Part shown: positions 16,991 through 25,272 of the stretch, piece after piece
How the letters are laid out: every line of letters starts with the position of its first letter
Numbering within the stretch: position 1 is the first letter of the stretch
From: Candidatus Nomurabacteria bacterium
GTDB lineage: Bacteria; Patescibacteriota; Minisyncoccia; Phycocordibacterales; UBA10002
Direction of reading: 5' to 3'
NCBI GenBank assembly: GCA_943354745.1
Contig: CALRDB010000002.1
Span: forward strand, 1-64,000
Length of the DNA: 64,000 bases
Notes under the pieces: model-generated
What the model was told of the DNA's origin: nothing
Database searches by the model: none
Seen by the model: the letters and a program-made list of their open reading frames with translations, nothing else
Position numbers and translations under genes: made by a program

Positions 16991-17158
16991 TGTCGTACCA
17001 CAGGAGTACTAATTGTCTGCTAATTCGCTTCGCTCAAAGCATCCAATGTCGTACCACAGGAGTACTAATTGTCTGCTAATTCGCTTCGCTCAAAGCATCC
17101 AATGTCGTACCACAGGAGTACTAATTGTCTGCTAATTCGCTTCGCTCAAAGCATCCAA
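16991..17158. repeat. Three tandem 56-bp repeats at the 3' end of the D,D-carboxypeptidase gene
   Basis: TGTCGTACCACAGGAGTACT and the following 36 bases recur at 16991, 17047 and 17103, essentially identical. The unit includes the last codons and stop of the carboxypeptidase gene, so two extra copies of the gene end lie downstream of the true stop at 17132. Confidence 0.95.
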
Positions 17159-18091
17159 TGTCGCCCACAGTAATTTCTCCACATCACTGTATCGTCCGTT
17201 CCGAGTGGAACCAAGTACTGAGATGATAACAGGATGATTGAAGCCGGCGTCAAACGCAATAACCAAATTCCCGCCAGAAAGGTCAGTGTAGCCTGTCTTC
17301 GAGGCAATAAGCAAGGGAAGAGTGTCAGTCTTTTTGTTGGTGTTCACCGCGGAGTATCTACCCCCATCTTCCGTACTTAAAACGAGCTCATTCAATCGTG
17401 TTTCTTCAAAAACTAAAGGGAACTGTTCGAGCGCATGAGCAAGCATCAACGTAGTTTCAGATGCGGAACTAAATGCTCCAGCGTGATCCTTATCAATATC
17501 CAAACCGTCCTCATTAAGAAAGTACGTAGAATGAAGTCCTAGCTCTTGCGCTTTCTCATTCATTTTCTGTATAAACAACAAGCGATTTCCGTCGGCCGTT
17601 TGCGTGCTCGTCGCGATCACTCCTCCAATCGCTTCAGAAACAGCAACCGCTCCATCATTTGATGATTCGAGAAGGGTAAACTTAAGAAGGTCACGCAGCA
17701 GCCACCTATCCCCTACTTTAAATCCACTATCCCCTTCTTCTCTAATTGCTCGGGAACTAATGGGTATATATGTGGTATCGGGAACAAGAGAGAGTGCGGT
17801 CACCGCAGTCATGAGTTTGGTAATTGAGGCAAGCGGTAACACCTCGAGCTCATTTTTACCAAAAAGAGTTTTCCTCGCCTTTACGTCGTACACCGATGCG
17901 GCCCGGCCCAAAAGTTCAAGCTCCACATAGGGATTTACCTTGGTAGGTTGCGTAGCCACCACAACCGAGGCTACCGAAGGTAACGCACTCTCCTGTGGAT
18001 GCACAAAAAATAAAAGTGAACAAAGCGCCGCCGCCCAGAAAAAATATTCAGGTTTAACTTTTTCAAACAATTGTGTCGTTGGTTTATTCAT
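17132..18091 (-). CDS. dacA: D-alanyl-D-alanine carboxypeptidase (S11, PBP5-like)
   Basis: 319 residues from the ATG at 18091. The longer frame begins inside scpB and is rejected; this ATG overlaps the scpB stop by eight bases, typical of translational coupling. One N-terminal membrane segment (FFWAAALCSLLFFV). Active-site motifs are SxxK in LASITKLMTAV, SxN in ESSNDGAVAVSE and KTG in ASKTGYTDLSGG. The enzyme trims the terminal D-Ala of peptidoglycan stems outside the cell. The C-terminal codons lie in a 56-bp tandem repeat, so the gene end is a site of recent slippage. Confidence 0.92.
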   Translation of the reverse strand: MNKPTTQLFEKVKPEYFFWAAALCSLLFFVHPQESALPSVASVVVATQPTKVNPYVELELLGRAASVYDVKARKTLFGKNELEVLPLASITKLMTAVTALSLVPDTTYIPISSRAIREEGDSGFKVGDRWLLRDLLKFTLLESSNDGAVAVSEAIGGVIATSTQTADGNRLLFIQKMNEKAQELGLHSTYFLNEDGLDIDKDHAGAFSSASETTLMLAHALEQFPLVFEETRLNELVLSTEDGGRYSAVNTNKKTDTLPLLIASKTGYTDLSGGNLVIAFDAGFNHPVIISVLGSTRNGRYSDVEKLLWATLDALSEAN

Positions 18092-18680
18092 TAGTTTCAT
18101 CAGATGAATCAAGGGTACTCTCTCCCATGTCGGTGACCGAAACCGTCTGTTTCTCCTGCTCGGTCTTAGCAACCTCAAGCTCTGCTCGAATGCTTTCGAG
18201 CAAAGGGAGATCTTCAACACTCGAAAGACCAAGAAGTGAAACGAGTTCAATGGTTGGGTGGTACAAAAATACTCGCTCATCTGTTTCGCTCTGTTTGCGT
18301 TCCACAAGACCGCGAATAAGCAGACTTCGCAGTATTGCGGTTGAATTAACACCTCGAATGTACTCTATATCCCGTCGACTAACCTTGCCTTTATACAGAA
18401 CGATCGAAAGTGTTTCGAGTGCCGCTTTACCAAGTTCTGTGGAAAGTTCTTCCTTTCGAAGACGCTCAATAACTTCATGCGTTGCAGAAGCTGTTGCAAG
18501 CGCTATTTCATCTTCGGTCTGTACCAGCGTAATACCTCTCCCTTCAAGCTTAAGCTTTAGCTCTTCCAAAGCTTTTTTTGCATCAACTGACGATACCTTG
18601 AGTGAGCGACAAAGCTCAGGAAGCGTCATCGGCTCCCCTTTCCAAAATAGTACCGCTTCAATTTGTTTGTCTAGTTCCAT
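18084..18680 (-). CDS. scpB: Segregation and condensation protein ScpB
   Basis: 198 residues. Two winged-helix parts typical of ScpB are visible: LDKQIEAVLFWKGEPMTLPEL at the N-terminus and GKAALETLSIVLYKGKVSRRDIEYIRGVNSTAIL, the conserved second winged helix. An acidic tail follows. ScpB dimerises on the kleisin ScpA and regulates the SMC ATPase for chromosome compaction. It lies 89 nt after scpA and overlaps dacA. Confidence 0.93.
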   Translation of the reverse strand: MELDKQIEAVLFWKGEPMTLPELCRSLKVSSVDAKKALEELKLKLEGRGITLVQTEDEIALATASATHEVIERLRKEELSTELGKAALETLSIVLYKGKVSRRDIEYIRGVNSTAILRSLLIRGLVERKQSETDERVFLYHPTIELVSLLGLSSVEDLPLLESIRAELEVAKTEQEKQTVSVTDMGESTLDSSDETNE

Positions 18681-18769
18681 AACATTGGTAACGTATCCCT
18701 AATGACAAGATGACCGAGCTCCCAAAAATTGAATATAGTATACAGTCATTAGTTCTAGGTAAGTGCTAG

Positions 18770-19495
18770 CTAGTAGCGGGGGATCCCCACCTGCCCTGTC
18801 TCCATCACAATATCCCCAAGTGGCTTGTCCTGGTTAACGTAAATCAGTCCATCTTTGACGAGCTCTAGCAAAGCAAGAAAACCGACAATAACCGTAACTC
18901 GATCCCCTTTGTGTGCCCCCGAAAACTCATTGAAATTCATACGAAGCGCAGAGGTTATTCGACCTTTTAGGTTTTCAATCATCTGTTCCAAACTAATTAC
19001 TTTCTTGATAGCTACCTTTGAAAGAGCTTCTGTCTTTGGAATTGCCGACAACACAGAACGTATTGCACTTTGCATGAGCGAAAGAGATATTGACTTAGGG
19101 GGAGCGAATACGGGTACCACCTTCCGCTCGAGTGAACAAAAAAGAGGGTGCTCACCAAAGCGCTCTCTTACATGACGTGAAAGCTCACGGTATCGTTGCA
19201 AAAGTTTTAGCCGATTTTGTAAATCTTCAATATTTTCCTCCTCCTCACGAGAAAGGGAAAGTTGAGGCAGAAGGGCCTTTGACTTTATCAAAAGCAACGT
19301 GGAAGCAACGTAAGCAAATTGCGCACTTTCGGCAAGTGGAAAGTCGATAAAACTTTTCACATAATTAAGGAAGTCATCCGTTACTTTTGAAAGTGCTATG
19401 TCGCCAATATGAAGCTGTCTCCGTTCGATAAGTGTCAAAAGCAGATCCAAGGCTCCCTCAAATTTCTCCTGCTTTACAGTGAAGCTTTCCATCAC
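18770..19495 (-). CDS. scpA: Segregation and condensation protein ScpA (kleisin)
   Basis: 241 residues. FTVKQEKFEGALDLLLTLIERRQLHIGDIALSKVTDDFLNYV is the ScpA N-terminal SMC-neck-binding domain (only the pattern is used, quoted in parts: FEGALDLLLTLIE, LHIGDIALSKVTDDF). FAYVASTLLLIKSKALLP follows, and a C-terminal winged helix (TVIVGFLALLELVKDGLIYV) binds the SMC cap. Upstream of scpB in the same direction. Confidence 0.93.
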   Translation of the reverse strand: MMESFTVKQEKFEGALDLLLTLIERRQLHIGDIALSKVTDDFLNYVKSFIDFPLAESAQFAYVASTLLLIKSKALLPQLSLSREEEENIEDLQNRLKLLQRYRELSRHVRERFGEHPLFCSLERKVVPVFAPPKSISLSLMQSAIRSVLSAIPKTEALSKVAIKKVISLEQMIENLKGRITSALRMNFNEFSGAHKGDRVTVIVGFLALLELVKDGLIYVNQDKPLGDIVMETGQVGIPRY

Positions 19496-19528
19496 GTCAC
19501 TATACCATTTTTATGGCTACACACCAAA

Positions 19529-20083
19529 CTATTCCTTCCATTCATAGTCAAGCTGACTGTAGACCCTACTGTTCTCAAAATGGTCATAGAGAAACGAGCC
19601 GTCGCGAAGGATACCGTCAAGTTTGAACCCGAGACGTTCGGGAATCGCCCCGCTCTTTGTATTGTTTGTACGACAATGGATCTCGATGCGGTGTAGCTTC
19701 AGTTCCTTAAAACCATACGAAACAAGCGCACGTACACAATCGGTCATGATTCCTCTACCTTCCTCAGCCTCAGAAAGCCAATAGCCGATTTCTGCCCGCC
19801 GAGACTTGCGATGTATCCCGTTAAATCCCATTGAGCCGATAAGTTTCTCACCTTCGTATACACCCAAATCGAGCGACTCTCCTTCCCTCGCCTTTTCCAT
19901 GCGCTTCATGATATTTTCTCGTGATACCTCCGGTCCCGTTTGCGCATCCACCCAATCCAACCACTCGCGCAAATAGGCTCGGTTCTTGTCCACGAGCTTG
20001 TACAACGCTTCAGCCTCATCCGGCCGGATAAAGCGGAGCGTAATATTGTCCCGAACCCAAAGTGAAAAAGTATCGGTGTTCAT
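19529..20083 (-). CDS. GNAT N-acetyltransferase, RimJ/RimL type
   Basis: 184 residues from the ATG at 20083, chosen because AGGA lies seven bases upstream. The acetyltransferase core shows ITLRFIRPDEAEALYKLV, the acetyl-CoA region EIGYWLSEAEEGRGIMTDCV and the RimL-like ELKLHRIEIHCRTNN...AIPERLGFKLDGILRD. RimL/RimJ-like enzymes acetylate protein N-termini, but members also act on antibiotics or small amines; the substrate here is unknown. It lies between aspS and scpA on the same strand. Confidence 0.85.
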   Translation of the reverse strand: MNTDTFSLWVRDNITLRFIRPDEAEALYKLVDKNRAYLREWLDWVDAQTGPEVSRENIMKRMEKAREGESLDLGVYEGEKLIGSMGFNGIHRKSRRAEIGYWLSEAEEGRGIMTDCVRALVSYGFKELKLHRIEIHCRTNNTKSGAIPERLGFKLDGILRDGSFLYDHFENSRVYSQLDYEWKE

Positions 20084-20157
20084 ATCGTCTTCCTCTGTCA
20101 TCCCCGTGACGTAGCAGTGGCGGAGTAGTCGTAGACTATACGGGGATCCAGAATCAA

Positions 20158-20184
20158 CTGGATTCCCGCCTCCGCGGGAATGAC
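20158..20184. repeat. Palindromic CATTCCC dispersed repeat
   Basis: CTGGATTCCCGC-CTC-GCGGGAATGACA form. Same family as 21731-21757, 23887-23914, 31170-31244 and 51035-51062. Confidence 0.8.
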
Positions 20185-20191
20185 AACAAAA

Positions 20192-21628
20192 CTATTTCTT
20201 ATCCACTTTAATCCCAAGCTCCTTAAGCTGGTCCGGACGGGCATCTGACGGTGCGTCCATGACGGAGGTGTGGCCTCCTGCATCCATTGGGAACGCGATG
20301 ACTTCACGGATGTTCGGCTCATTTGCGAGGAGCATTACAAGTCGGTCGAGGCCCGGAGCCATACCGGCATGCGGCGGCGCACCGTATTCGTACGCTTTGA
20401 TGATGTGACCGAATCGTTCCTCGGTTTGCTCCGATGTAAGACCCATAAGCTCGAACACTTTTCGTTGTACTTTCGGGTCGGAAATACGTACACCACCCGA
20501 CGCAAGTTCATAGCCGTTGCAGACAAGGTCGTACTGTTGGGCGCCGAGTCCATCGAGTTCGGGGCTACGCTTCCCCGCCGCTTCCTTGTTGATGTTCATG
20601 AGCTTCTCGACATGTTCCGGCCGCGGAGCGGAAAAAGGATTATGGGCGAATGTGTAGTGGCTATTGTTGTCATCCCATTCCAAAAGTGGGAAATCAACGA
20701 CCCATGCGAACGCCATGGTGTTCGGGTCTTTCTTTTCCTCTTCACTCCGCATGTCGAATTTATCAGCACCGAATTGCTTCATCGCTTCTTCATGTGTGAA
20801 GACAGGAAACGGCTTTCTAAGCACCGTCTTCCCCACCGATTCAGCCACGTGAATCATAAGTCCCTCAACAAGGTCGAGAACATCGCGTTGTTTTACAAAC
20901 GCCATTTCAAGGTCTATCTGTGTGTGTTCGAACTGACGATCGCCGCGAAGGTCTTCGTCTCGCATCGCACGCGCGAGCTGGAAGTAACGCTCAAAGCCCG
21001 AAAGCATCAAAAGCTGTTTGTATTGCTGGGGAGCCTGTGGAAGCGCATAGAATTTTCCCGGCTGCATGCGTGAGGGCACAAGAAAGTCGCGTGCGCCTTC
21101 GGGCGAGGTCTTGGTCAGCATCGGGGTCTCTATTTCGATGAAATCATTCTTGCCCATGTACTCGCGGATAAGGGAGGTCACCTTCGCACGCAGGCGAAGA
21201 TTCTTTTGCAGGCGCGGTCGGCGAAGGTCGAGGTAGCGATACTTAAGTCGGGCCTCTTCCCCAATATCCATACCGTCACTACGTACGTCAAAGTGCGGCG
21301 TTTCCGCCTGACTGATTACCTGTGCACTAAGCATCTCCAGCTCCACCTCCCCGTTCGGCTCGTTCTTGTTCACTAGTTTTTCGGGGCGCTTGTTCACTTT
21401 GCCGGAAACGGCAATAACCCACTCGGGACGAATGGTTCCCGCCAGCGCGTGCGCTTCGGCGTGGCTCGGGAGCGCTATCATCTGGACTTTGCCACTCTCG
21501 TCACGAAGGTCAATGAAGATAAGTTTCCCGTGGTCGCGGCGAATGTCCACGAAACCCGCGACAGTTACTTCCTGTCCGACCATTTCTTTGAGGCTTTTAA
21601 TCATTGTCCTGTTTTCCGGTTGGCTCAT
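20192..21628 (-). CDS. aspS: Aspartyl-tRNA synthetase, compact form lacking the GAD insertion
   Basis: 478 residues, where usual bacterial AspRS has about 590. The OB-fold anticodon domain (VTVAGFVDIRRDHGKLIFIDLRD) and class II motifs 1-3 (EIETPMLTKTSPEGARDF, RAMRDEDLRGDRQFEHTQID, PGLDRLVMLLA) are present. After FGADKFDMRSEEEKKDPN the sequence goes directly to FAWVVDFPLLEWD, so the GAD domain normally inserted there is missing. It charges tRNA-Asp. A T-box leader lies upstream. An in-frame ATG eight codons in (after AGGA) is an alternative start. Confidence 0.95.
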   Translation of the reverse strand: MSQPENRTMIKSLKEMVGQEVTVAGFVDIRRDHGKLIFIDLRDESGKVQMIALPSHAEAHALAGTIRPEWVIAVSGKVNKRPEKLVNKNEPNGEVELEMLSAQVISQAETPHFDVRSDGMDIGEEARLKYRYLDLRRPRLQKNLRLRAKVTSLIREYMGKNDFIEIETPMLTKTSPEGARDFLVPSRMQPGKFYALPQAPQQYKQLLMLSGFERYFQLARAMRDEDLRGDRQFEHTQIDLEMAFVKQRDVLDLVEGLMIHVAESVGKTVLRKPFPVFTHEEAMKQFGADKFDMRSEEEKKDPNTMAFAWVVDFPLLEWDDNNSHYTFAHNPFSAPRPEHVEKLMNINKEAAGKRSPELDGLGAQQYDLVCNGYELASGGVRISDPKVQRKVFELMGLTSEQTEERFGHIIKAYEYGAPPHAGMAPGLDRLVMLLANEPNIREVIAFPMDAGGHTSVMDAPSDARPDQLKELGIKVDKK

Positions 21629-21644
21629 ACACGCAAATTTATAA

Positions 21645-21930
21645 ATAAAAAAGTCCTTACAAAATCACCCCAAAGGATGGTTTTGTAAGGACGTTCTTAC
21701 GAGCGTGGTGCCACCTTACTTTCCCTTCTGTCATTCCCATGAAAATGGGAATCCAGTCGGGCTTCTTCGTTAGCTATAGCGGGCTTTCCCGAAGGGTTCT
21801 ACTGTGGGCGAGCAGCTGTCTTCAACTGCTTTAGCCCTTTTCTTCCCTTAGCCTGCCCCGACAAGTCTTCTTCGTCGGGACTCAGCCGTGTCATCGGCTT
21901 CAGTGCTTTCATATACTGTACCACGTGTGA
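21645..21930 (-). promoter_or_regulatory. T-box riboswitch leader of aspS
   Basis: On the minus strand AAGGTGGCACCACGC (21703-21717) matches the T-box consensus. The bulge reads UGGC, which pairs with a GCCA end, that is, with the G discriminator of bacterial tRNA-Asp. CCTTAC (21685-21690) can pair upstream with GTAAGG (21714-21719) to form the antiterminator, or downstream with GTAAGGAC (21653-21660) to form a terminator with a six-T tail (21645-21692). The two folds exclude each other. Stem I upstream (about 21760-21930) is not canonical to my eye, and a dispersed palindromic repeat lies between it and the T-box core. Confidence 0.82.
21731..21757. repeat. Palindromic CATTCCC dispersed repeat inside the T-box leader
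   Basis: TCATTCCCAT-GAAA-ATGGGAATCCAG. It sits between the Stem I region and the antiterminator of the aspS leader. Confidence 0.8.
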
Positions 21931-21935
21931 GGAAA

Positions 21936-22246
21936 AAGAAAAGCCGGTCTTCCCCACCCAGGAGGAAGCCGGCCTTGGTTTAGGGTGCCAAACGGCAATC
22001 AGGTATGGACTACGCATAGAGCAAGGCCCTATAGGTTTTCCCATATCTTACAACCTATCAACCCTATGACGTCATGTCATTTTTTCGCCGACTATGCCTC
22101 TCTTGCATGCGATGGCGAGGGAAGGTAGAGGTAGTACTTATCGCACCAGGCGAGTTCCCACTTTCCGTTCCCCAGATAGACGACAATCTATCATACTACC
22201 GACTTTAGGAATTTTTGCTAGTTGCCTTTCCGTCCACGCACCTTCT
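21936..22246 (-). ncRNA. Candidate structured non-coding RNA of unknown family
   Basis: No credible ORF is found. On the minus strand several nested pairings are visible: GGTAGTA with TACTACC enclosing about 70 nt, GATAGA/TCTATC, ATAGGTT/AACCTAT, GCC-GTTT-GGC and GGCCTT/AAGGCC. The region ends in a strong terminator (21936-21976; CCGGCTTCC...GGGAAGACCGG then TTTTCTTTTT) just before the T-box leader. I could not match it to RNase P RNA, tmRNA, 6S or SRP RNA motifs. It could be a real RNA gene or the 3' UTR of the gene at 22247. Confidence 0.4.
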
Positions 22247-22549
22247 TTAATGACCTGTATTCAGTACCAGATGTGCAAATGGCAGAAAATAATCCTGAAG
22301 CGATTTTTCATCCACTGAAAAATGATGTCTCTGTGACGGTAAATCTTCTACAACTTCCCGTAGCACATTAATTTCAGAGCGTTCTGCCGGCCGAAGCGGT
22401 AATTCAGAGAGAGCATCGAAGATTCCTCTTGCCCGTTTCATCGCCCCATCCGCGAGTGCCGTATCACCTTTTGCAAGGGCAGATTGGAGGCGAGAAACCT
22501 CGCTACCGAGGTTTGCTACATAAAAGGCACTTGTTCGCGCGGGTGTCAT
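22247..22549 (-). CDS. Hypothetical helical protein
   Basis: 100 residues, mostly helical with many Ala and Leu (EVSRLQSALAKGDTALADGAMKRARGIFDALSEL), no membrane segment. Unrecognised. Its ATG overlaps the stop of the DUF5674 gene upstream (ATGA), so the pair is translationally coupled and likely cotranscribed behind trpS. Association with the DUF5674 protein is inferred from this coupling only. Confidence 0.65.
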   Translation of the reverse strand: MTPARTSAFYVANLGSEVSRLQSALAKGDTALADGAMKRARGIFDALSELPLRPAERSEINVLREVVEDLPSQRHHFSVDEKSLQDYFLPFAHLVLNTGH

Positions 22550-22890
22550 AGTATCCGTTTGTTAATAATCATTCTTATTTTCTCCTGAAGCTCCGGACTT
22601 TCAACCAGCATACCCCTGTTGTTTTGGGCTGGACGGATATTGATGAGCGAAGTGAACTCAATCCACTCGGCACGAGGCCTGTTCAGATGAATGTTGAAAC
22701 CCCAGACGGTATCCTGCTTTGAGCCATTCTCCGTTAGGCACATATTCGCGTCCATGTGATATTCGCCGCCGAGCGCCAGAATCTCTCGCTCAATATCAAC
22801 TACGCCTTTTACCATATCACCGTACCACTCCCGAGCGAGTGTAGCCAGCTCCTCTCTCGAAATTGCCTCAGTTACGATTTTAATCTCCAT
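22546..22890 (-). CDS. DUF5674 family protein
   Basis: 114 residues. MVKGVVDIEREILALGGEYHMDA followed by ENGSKQDTVWGFNIHL and FTSLINIRPAQNNRGMLVESPELQEKIR is the pattern I know from small proteins of the DUF5674 type, found in Patescibacteria and some other bacteria. No biochemical role is established. It starts one base after the trpS stop region and couples to the next gene, forming a trpS-DUF5674-hypothetical operon. Confidence 0.75.
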   Translation of the reverse strand: MEIKIVTEAISREELATLAREWYGDMVKGVVDIEREILALGGEYHMDANMCLTENGSKQDTVWGFNIHLNRPRAEWIEFTSLINIRPAQNNRGMLVESPELQEKIRMIINKRIL

Positions 22891-23844
22891 CTAATATAGT
22901 TTAACTCCAACCTTCTCCCTCACCTCGTCCATTTTGGCCGAGGCTTTTTCCTTGGCGCGGATGCCGCCTTCCTTTAAGACTTTGAGTACTGCGGCGGTAT
23001 CGCCTGCGATAGTCTTTCGCTTCTCCCGAAGCGGGCGGATAAAGGTTTTGATGTCGTTAATAAGCGCCTCCTTGAGTGCTTTGTACTTCCCCTCGTGCTG
23101 TTTGTACAAGACGGTCAATTCTTCTTCGGAACGGAAAAGTTTGTGCATCTCGTACACATTCTTTGGAATGCCTCCGCTTGAATCGGTGACAATACTCATC
23201 ACGCACTTTTCAATTTCGGCATCTTCGGCAAAGAGCGGAATAGTGTTGCCGTAGCTCTTGCTCATCTTGCGGCCGTCAATACCGGGGACAACGGCAACGT
23301 TCGCCAAAATCTTCGGTTCAGGCAATTTAAAAGTTTCGCCGTAAATGCGATTGAATTTCTCGGCGGTGTCGCGGGTAATCTCGACGTGCTGTTTTTGGTC
23401 AGCACCAACAGGCACTACATCAGTGTCATAGAGAAGGATATCCGCGACCATAAGCATCGGGTAGTTAAAGAGCCCAACACTTATCTCCTTGCTCAGATTC
23501 GCCTCCGCAGCTTTGTAGGCATGTGCTCTCTGGAGGTACGGCACTGTGGTTATTGTGTCGAATATCCATGCAAGCTCGGTGTGTTCAGAAACATCCGATT
23601 GTTTGAAGATAATGGATTTTTCTGGGTCTAGACCAATCGAAAGATAGTCAATGGCTAGGTCAATAATGTTTTGCTTCATCACCTTCGCGTCCTGAATGGC
23701 GTTAAGTGCATGGTAATCCGCAAGCATGAAAAGGCAATCGTGAGTCTCCTGCATATCCACGAATTGTTTCATCGCGCCGAAAAAGTTGCCGATATGCGGC
23801 CTTCCCGACGGTTGTATTCCCGATAACAGTATCTTTTTTGACAT
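22891..23844 (-). CDS. trpS: Tryptophanyl-tRNA synthetase
   Basis: 317 residues, class I. The HIGH motif is PSGRPHIGNFFGAMKQFV and the KMSKS motif is GRKMSKSYGNTIPLF; CLFMLADYHALNAI and PVGADQKQHVEITRDTAEKFN are further TrpRS-specific parts. A short C-terminal anticodon region with Lys/Arg-rich helix (IRPLREKRKTIAGD) ends the protein. Length is normal. It heads an operon with DUF5674 and a small helical protein. Confidence 0.95.
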   Translation of the reverse strand: MSKKILLSGIQPSGRPHIGNFFGAMKQFVDMQETHDCLFMLADYHALNAIQDAKVMKQNIIDLAIDYLSIGLDPEKSIIFKQSDVSEHTELAWIFDTITTVPYLQRAHAYKAAEANLSKEISVGLFNYPMLMVADILLYDTDVVPVGADQKQHVEITRDTAEKFNRIYGETFKLPEPKILANVAVVPGIDGRKMSKSYGNTIPLFAEDAEIEKCVMSIVTDSSGGIPKNVYEMHKLFRSEEELTVLYKQHEGKYKALKEALINDIKTFIRPLREKRKTIAGDTAAVLKVLKEGGIRAKEKASAKMDEVREKVGVKLY

Positions 23845-23886
23845 GCTTGTAATACTACCAAAAACCGCACCTTTTTGGAACTGGCT

Positions 23887-23914
23887 CTGGATTCCTGCTT
23901 ACACAGGAATGACA
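23887..23914. repeat. Palindromic CATTCCC-type dispersed repeat (variant)
   Basis: CTGGATTCCTG-CTTACA-CAGGAATGACAG; a diverged copy of the family at 20158. Confidence 0.75.
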
Positions 23915-24059
23915 GGTATTAGAGATTAGGTGAATTAGAAATTAGACATTACTTTACAGTTTGACGGGAAGTTCAACAATAAAGGTAGACTCTTTCCCTT
24001 CTCCTCCCGATTCGGCGAGGGAGGATACCTGTAGCCTCTACATAGTACCGTAGAGATCA

Positions 24060-24446
24060 CTAAGAAATGTTTTGTCTCGGGTAGCGCGTCCCTCGCAGCA
24101 AAAAGTTGTGTTCTATTTCTGAGAGCCCGAAAGCCTTTGTGAAATAGTTCAAAATAAAAGTCGTGTCCATCCCCACTTTGCAACTGTACACATCAGCAGT
24201 GAGAAAACGTCTCTCAGTAAACGTGTGAATACTGATATGACTTTCGGCAATCAGCACTACCCCACTCACTCCACCAGGATCTTTGGCTCCATTTCCATCA
24301 AATACCACAAGTTGCGGTTCGGCAATTTTGTGCATACCGAGAAGCTCGGGAAGTTCATTGAGACATGAAAGAACAAGCTCCTTGTCACAGAGTCTCTTTT
24401 TATCACCGTTATATCCGTCAATTGTTAGATGTTCACCGAAATGCAT
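24060..24446 (-). CDS. speD: S-adenosylmethionine decarboxylase proenzyme
   Basis: 128 residues. The self-cleavage and pyruvoyl-forming Ser is in LIAESHISIHTFTE; FGEHLTIDGYNG at the start and YFTKAFGLSEIEHNFLLRG at the end match the short bacterial class 1b SpeD. It would make decarboxylated SAM for polyamine synthesis; no speE is in the window, though metK is 5.3 kb away. Some SpeD homologues in small genomes have been shown elsewhere to be amino-acid decarboxylases, so the substrate should be treated as probable only. Confidence 0.88.
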   Translation of the reverse strand: MHFGEHLTIDGYNGDKKRLCDKELVLSCLNELPELLGMHKIAEPQLVVFDGNGAKDPGGVSGVVLIAESHISIHTFTERRFLTADVYSCKVGMDTTFILNYFTKAFGLSEIEHNFLLRGTRYPRQNIS

Positions 24447-24492
24447 ACGCTCTATAGCGACACCTATTAAAAACTATACCGTAATGTAAAAT

Positions 24493-24538
24493 CCCGCCTC
24501 CGGCACACCCTTCATCAAGGACGCACCGAAGGCGGGAC
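24493..24538 (-). terminator. Terminator-like hairpin after the HAD gene
   Basis: Minus strand TCCCGCCTTCGGTGCG pairs imperfectly with the downstream CCGGAGGCGGGA and is followed by TTTTAC. Confidence 0.6.
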
Positions 24539-24645
24539 TCCTCATAAATTAAAAAATCGGTTACCTAACGTAACCAACTTATTTGGGAGGACTCGCCGCA
24601 CTTGTGAACAATCTTTTGGAAGTATATGTGTAATCGTACACAGCG

Positions 24646-25272
24646 TCAACGCTTTTGTGTGGACAAACGTTCTCGTAATTCAGGAAAGTGACGATACATC
24701 TTCTGATTAAAGTCGTCCATGTCAGTGAATAGCTCCGCGATAAAGCCTGTCTGCCTCGCAACCTTGATATTTTCATGCTCATCATCCCAAAAGAGTGTTT
24801 CTGGTGGATGTATACCTTTCGTCGTTTCTACGTAGTTCCAAAAGCTGGCATCTTCTTTTCGAGAGCCGACATGCGCCGATGAAAACACGGCGTCAAAATA
24901 CATACCGAGACCAAACTCATTGAGGATATAGTCGGTACGATATTTTTCATTATCCGTTGCCAGAAAGGTAGCAACACCACTCGCCCGGAGTGTCTGTATG
25001 GTCGAAAGCATTTCCTCATTACGCAAACCTTCTTTACTAAACCAAAAATAAAGAAGCTCTTCGAGAGTGCCCTTCCACCCCCAACTACGATAGTAGCGAG
25101 CGAGTTCAATCTTTAAATCTCGTTTGCCAATAGTACAATCTCGGAATACCTCATTGAAAAATGGCGCGGTAGTTTCCTTGGTAATACCGTAGTCGGCACA
25201 CAATCGATCGGTGAACCGCTTATCGCGATTAATCACCACACCGTCTCCGTCAATAATAAGATTTTTAATCAT
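24646..25272 (-). CDS. HAD superfamily hydrolase
   Basis: 208 residues. Motif I is IIDGDGVVINRD, motif II TFLATDN, motif III includes GSRKEDASFWNYV, and motif IV ETLFWDDEHENI, so a complete HAD phosphatase-type core with a helical cap (residues about 20-90). The first Asp and the Asp two positions on are both present, consistent with phosphatase activity. Substrate unknown. Its start overlaps the stop of the MFS gene upstream by four bases (ATGA-type), so the two are coupled. Confidence 0.83.
   Translation of the reverse strand: MIKNLIIDGDGVVINRDKRFTDRLCADYGITKETTAPFFNEVFRDCTIGKRDLKIELARYYRSWGWKGTLEELLYFWFSKEGLRNEEMLSTIQTLRASGVATFLATDNEKYRTDYILNEFGLGMYFDAVFSSAHVGSRKEDASFWNYVETTKGIHPPETLFWDDEHENIKVARQTGFIAELFTDMDDFNQKMYRHFPELRERLSTQKR

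Noticed and set aside
21799..22044. 81-residue ORF upstream of aspS
   Set aside because: It runs through the terminator, the T-box Stem I region and other RNA structure, has no ribosome binding site and no protein-like features.
21936..22246. RNase P RNA or tmRNA
   Set aside because: I looked for the conserved GAGGAAAGTC and ACAGAAA strings of RNase P RNA and for the tRNA-like end of tmRNA and did not find them.
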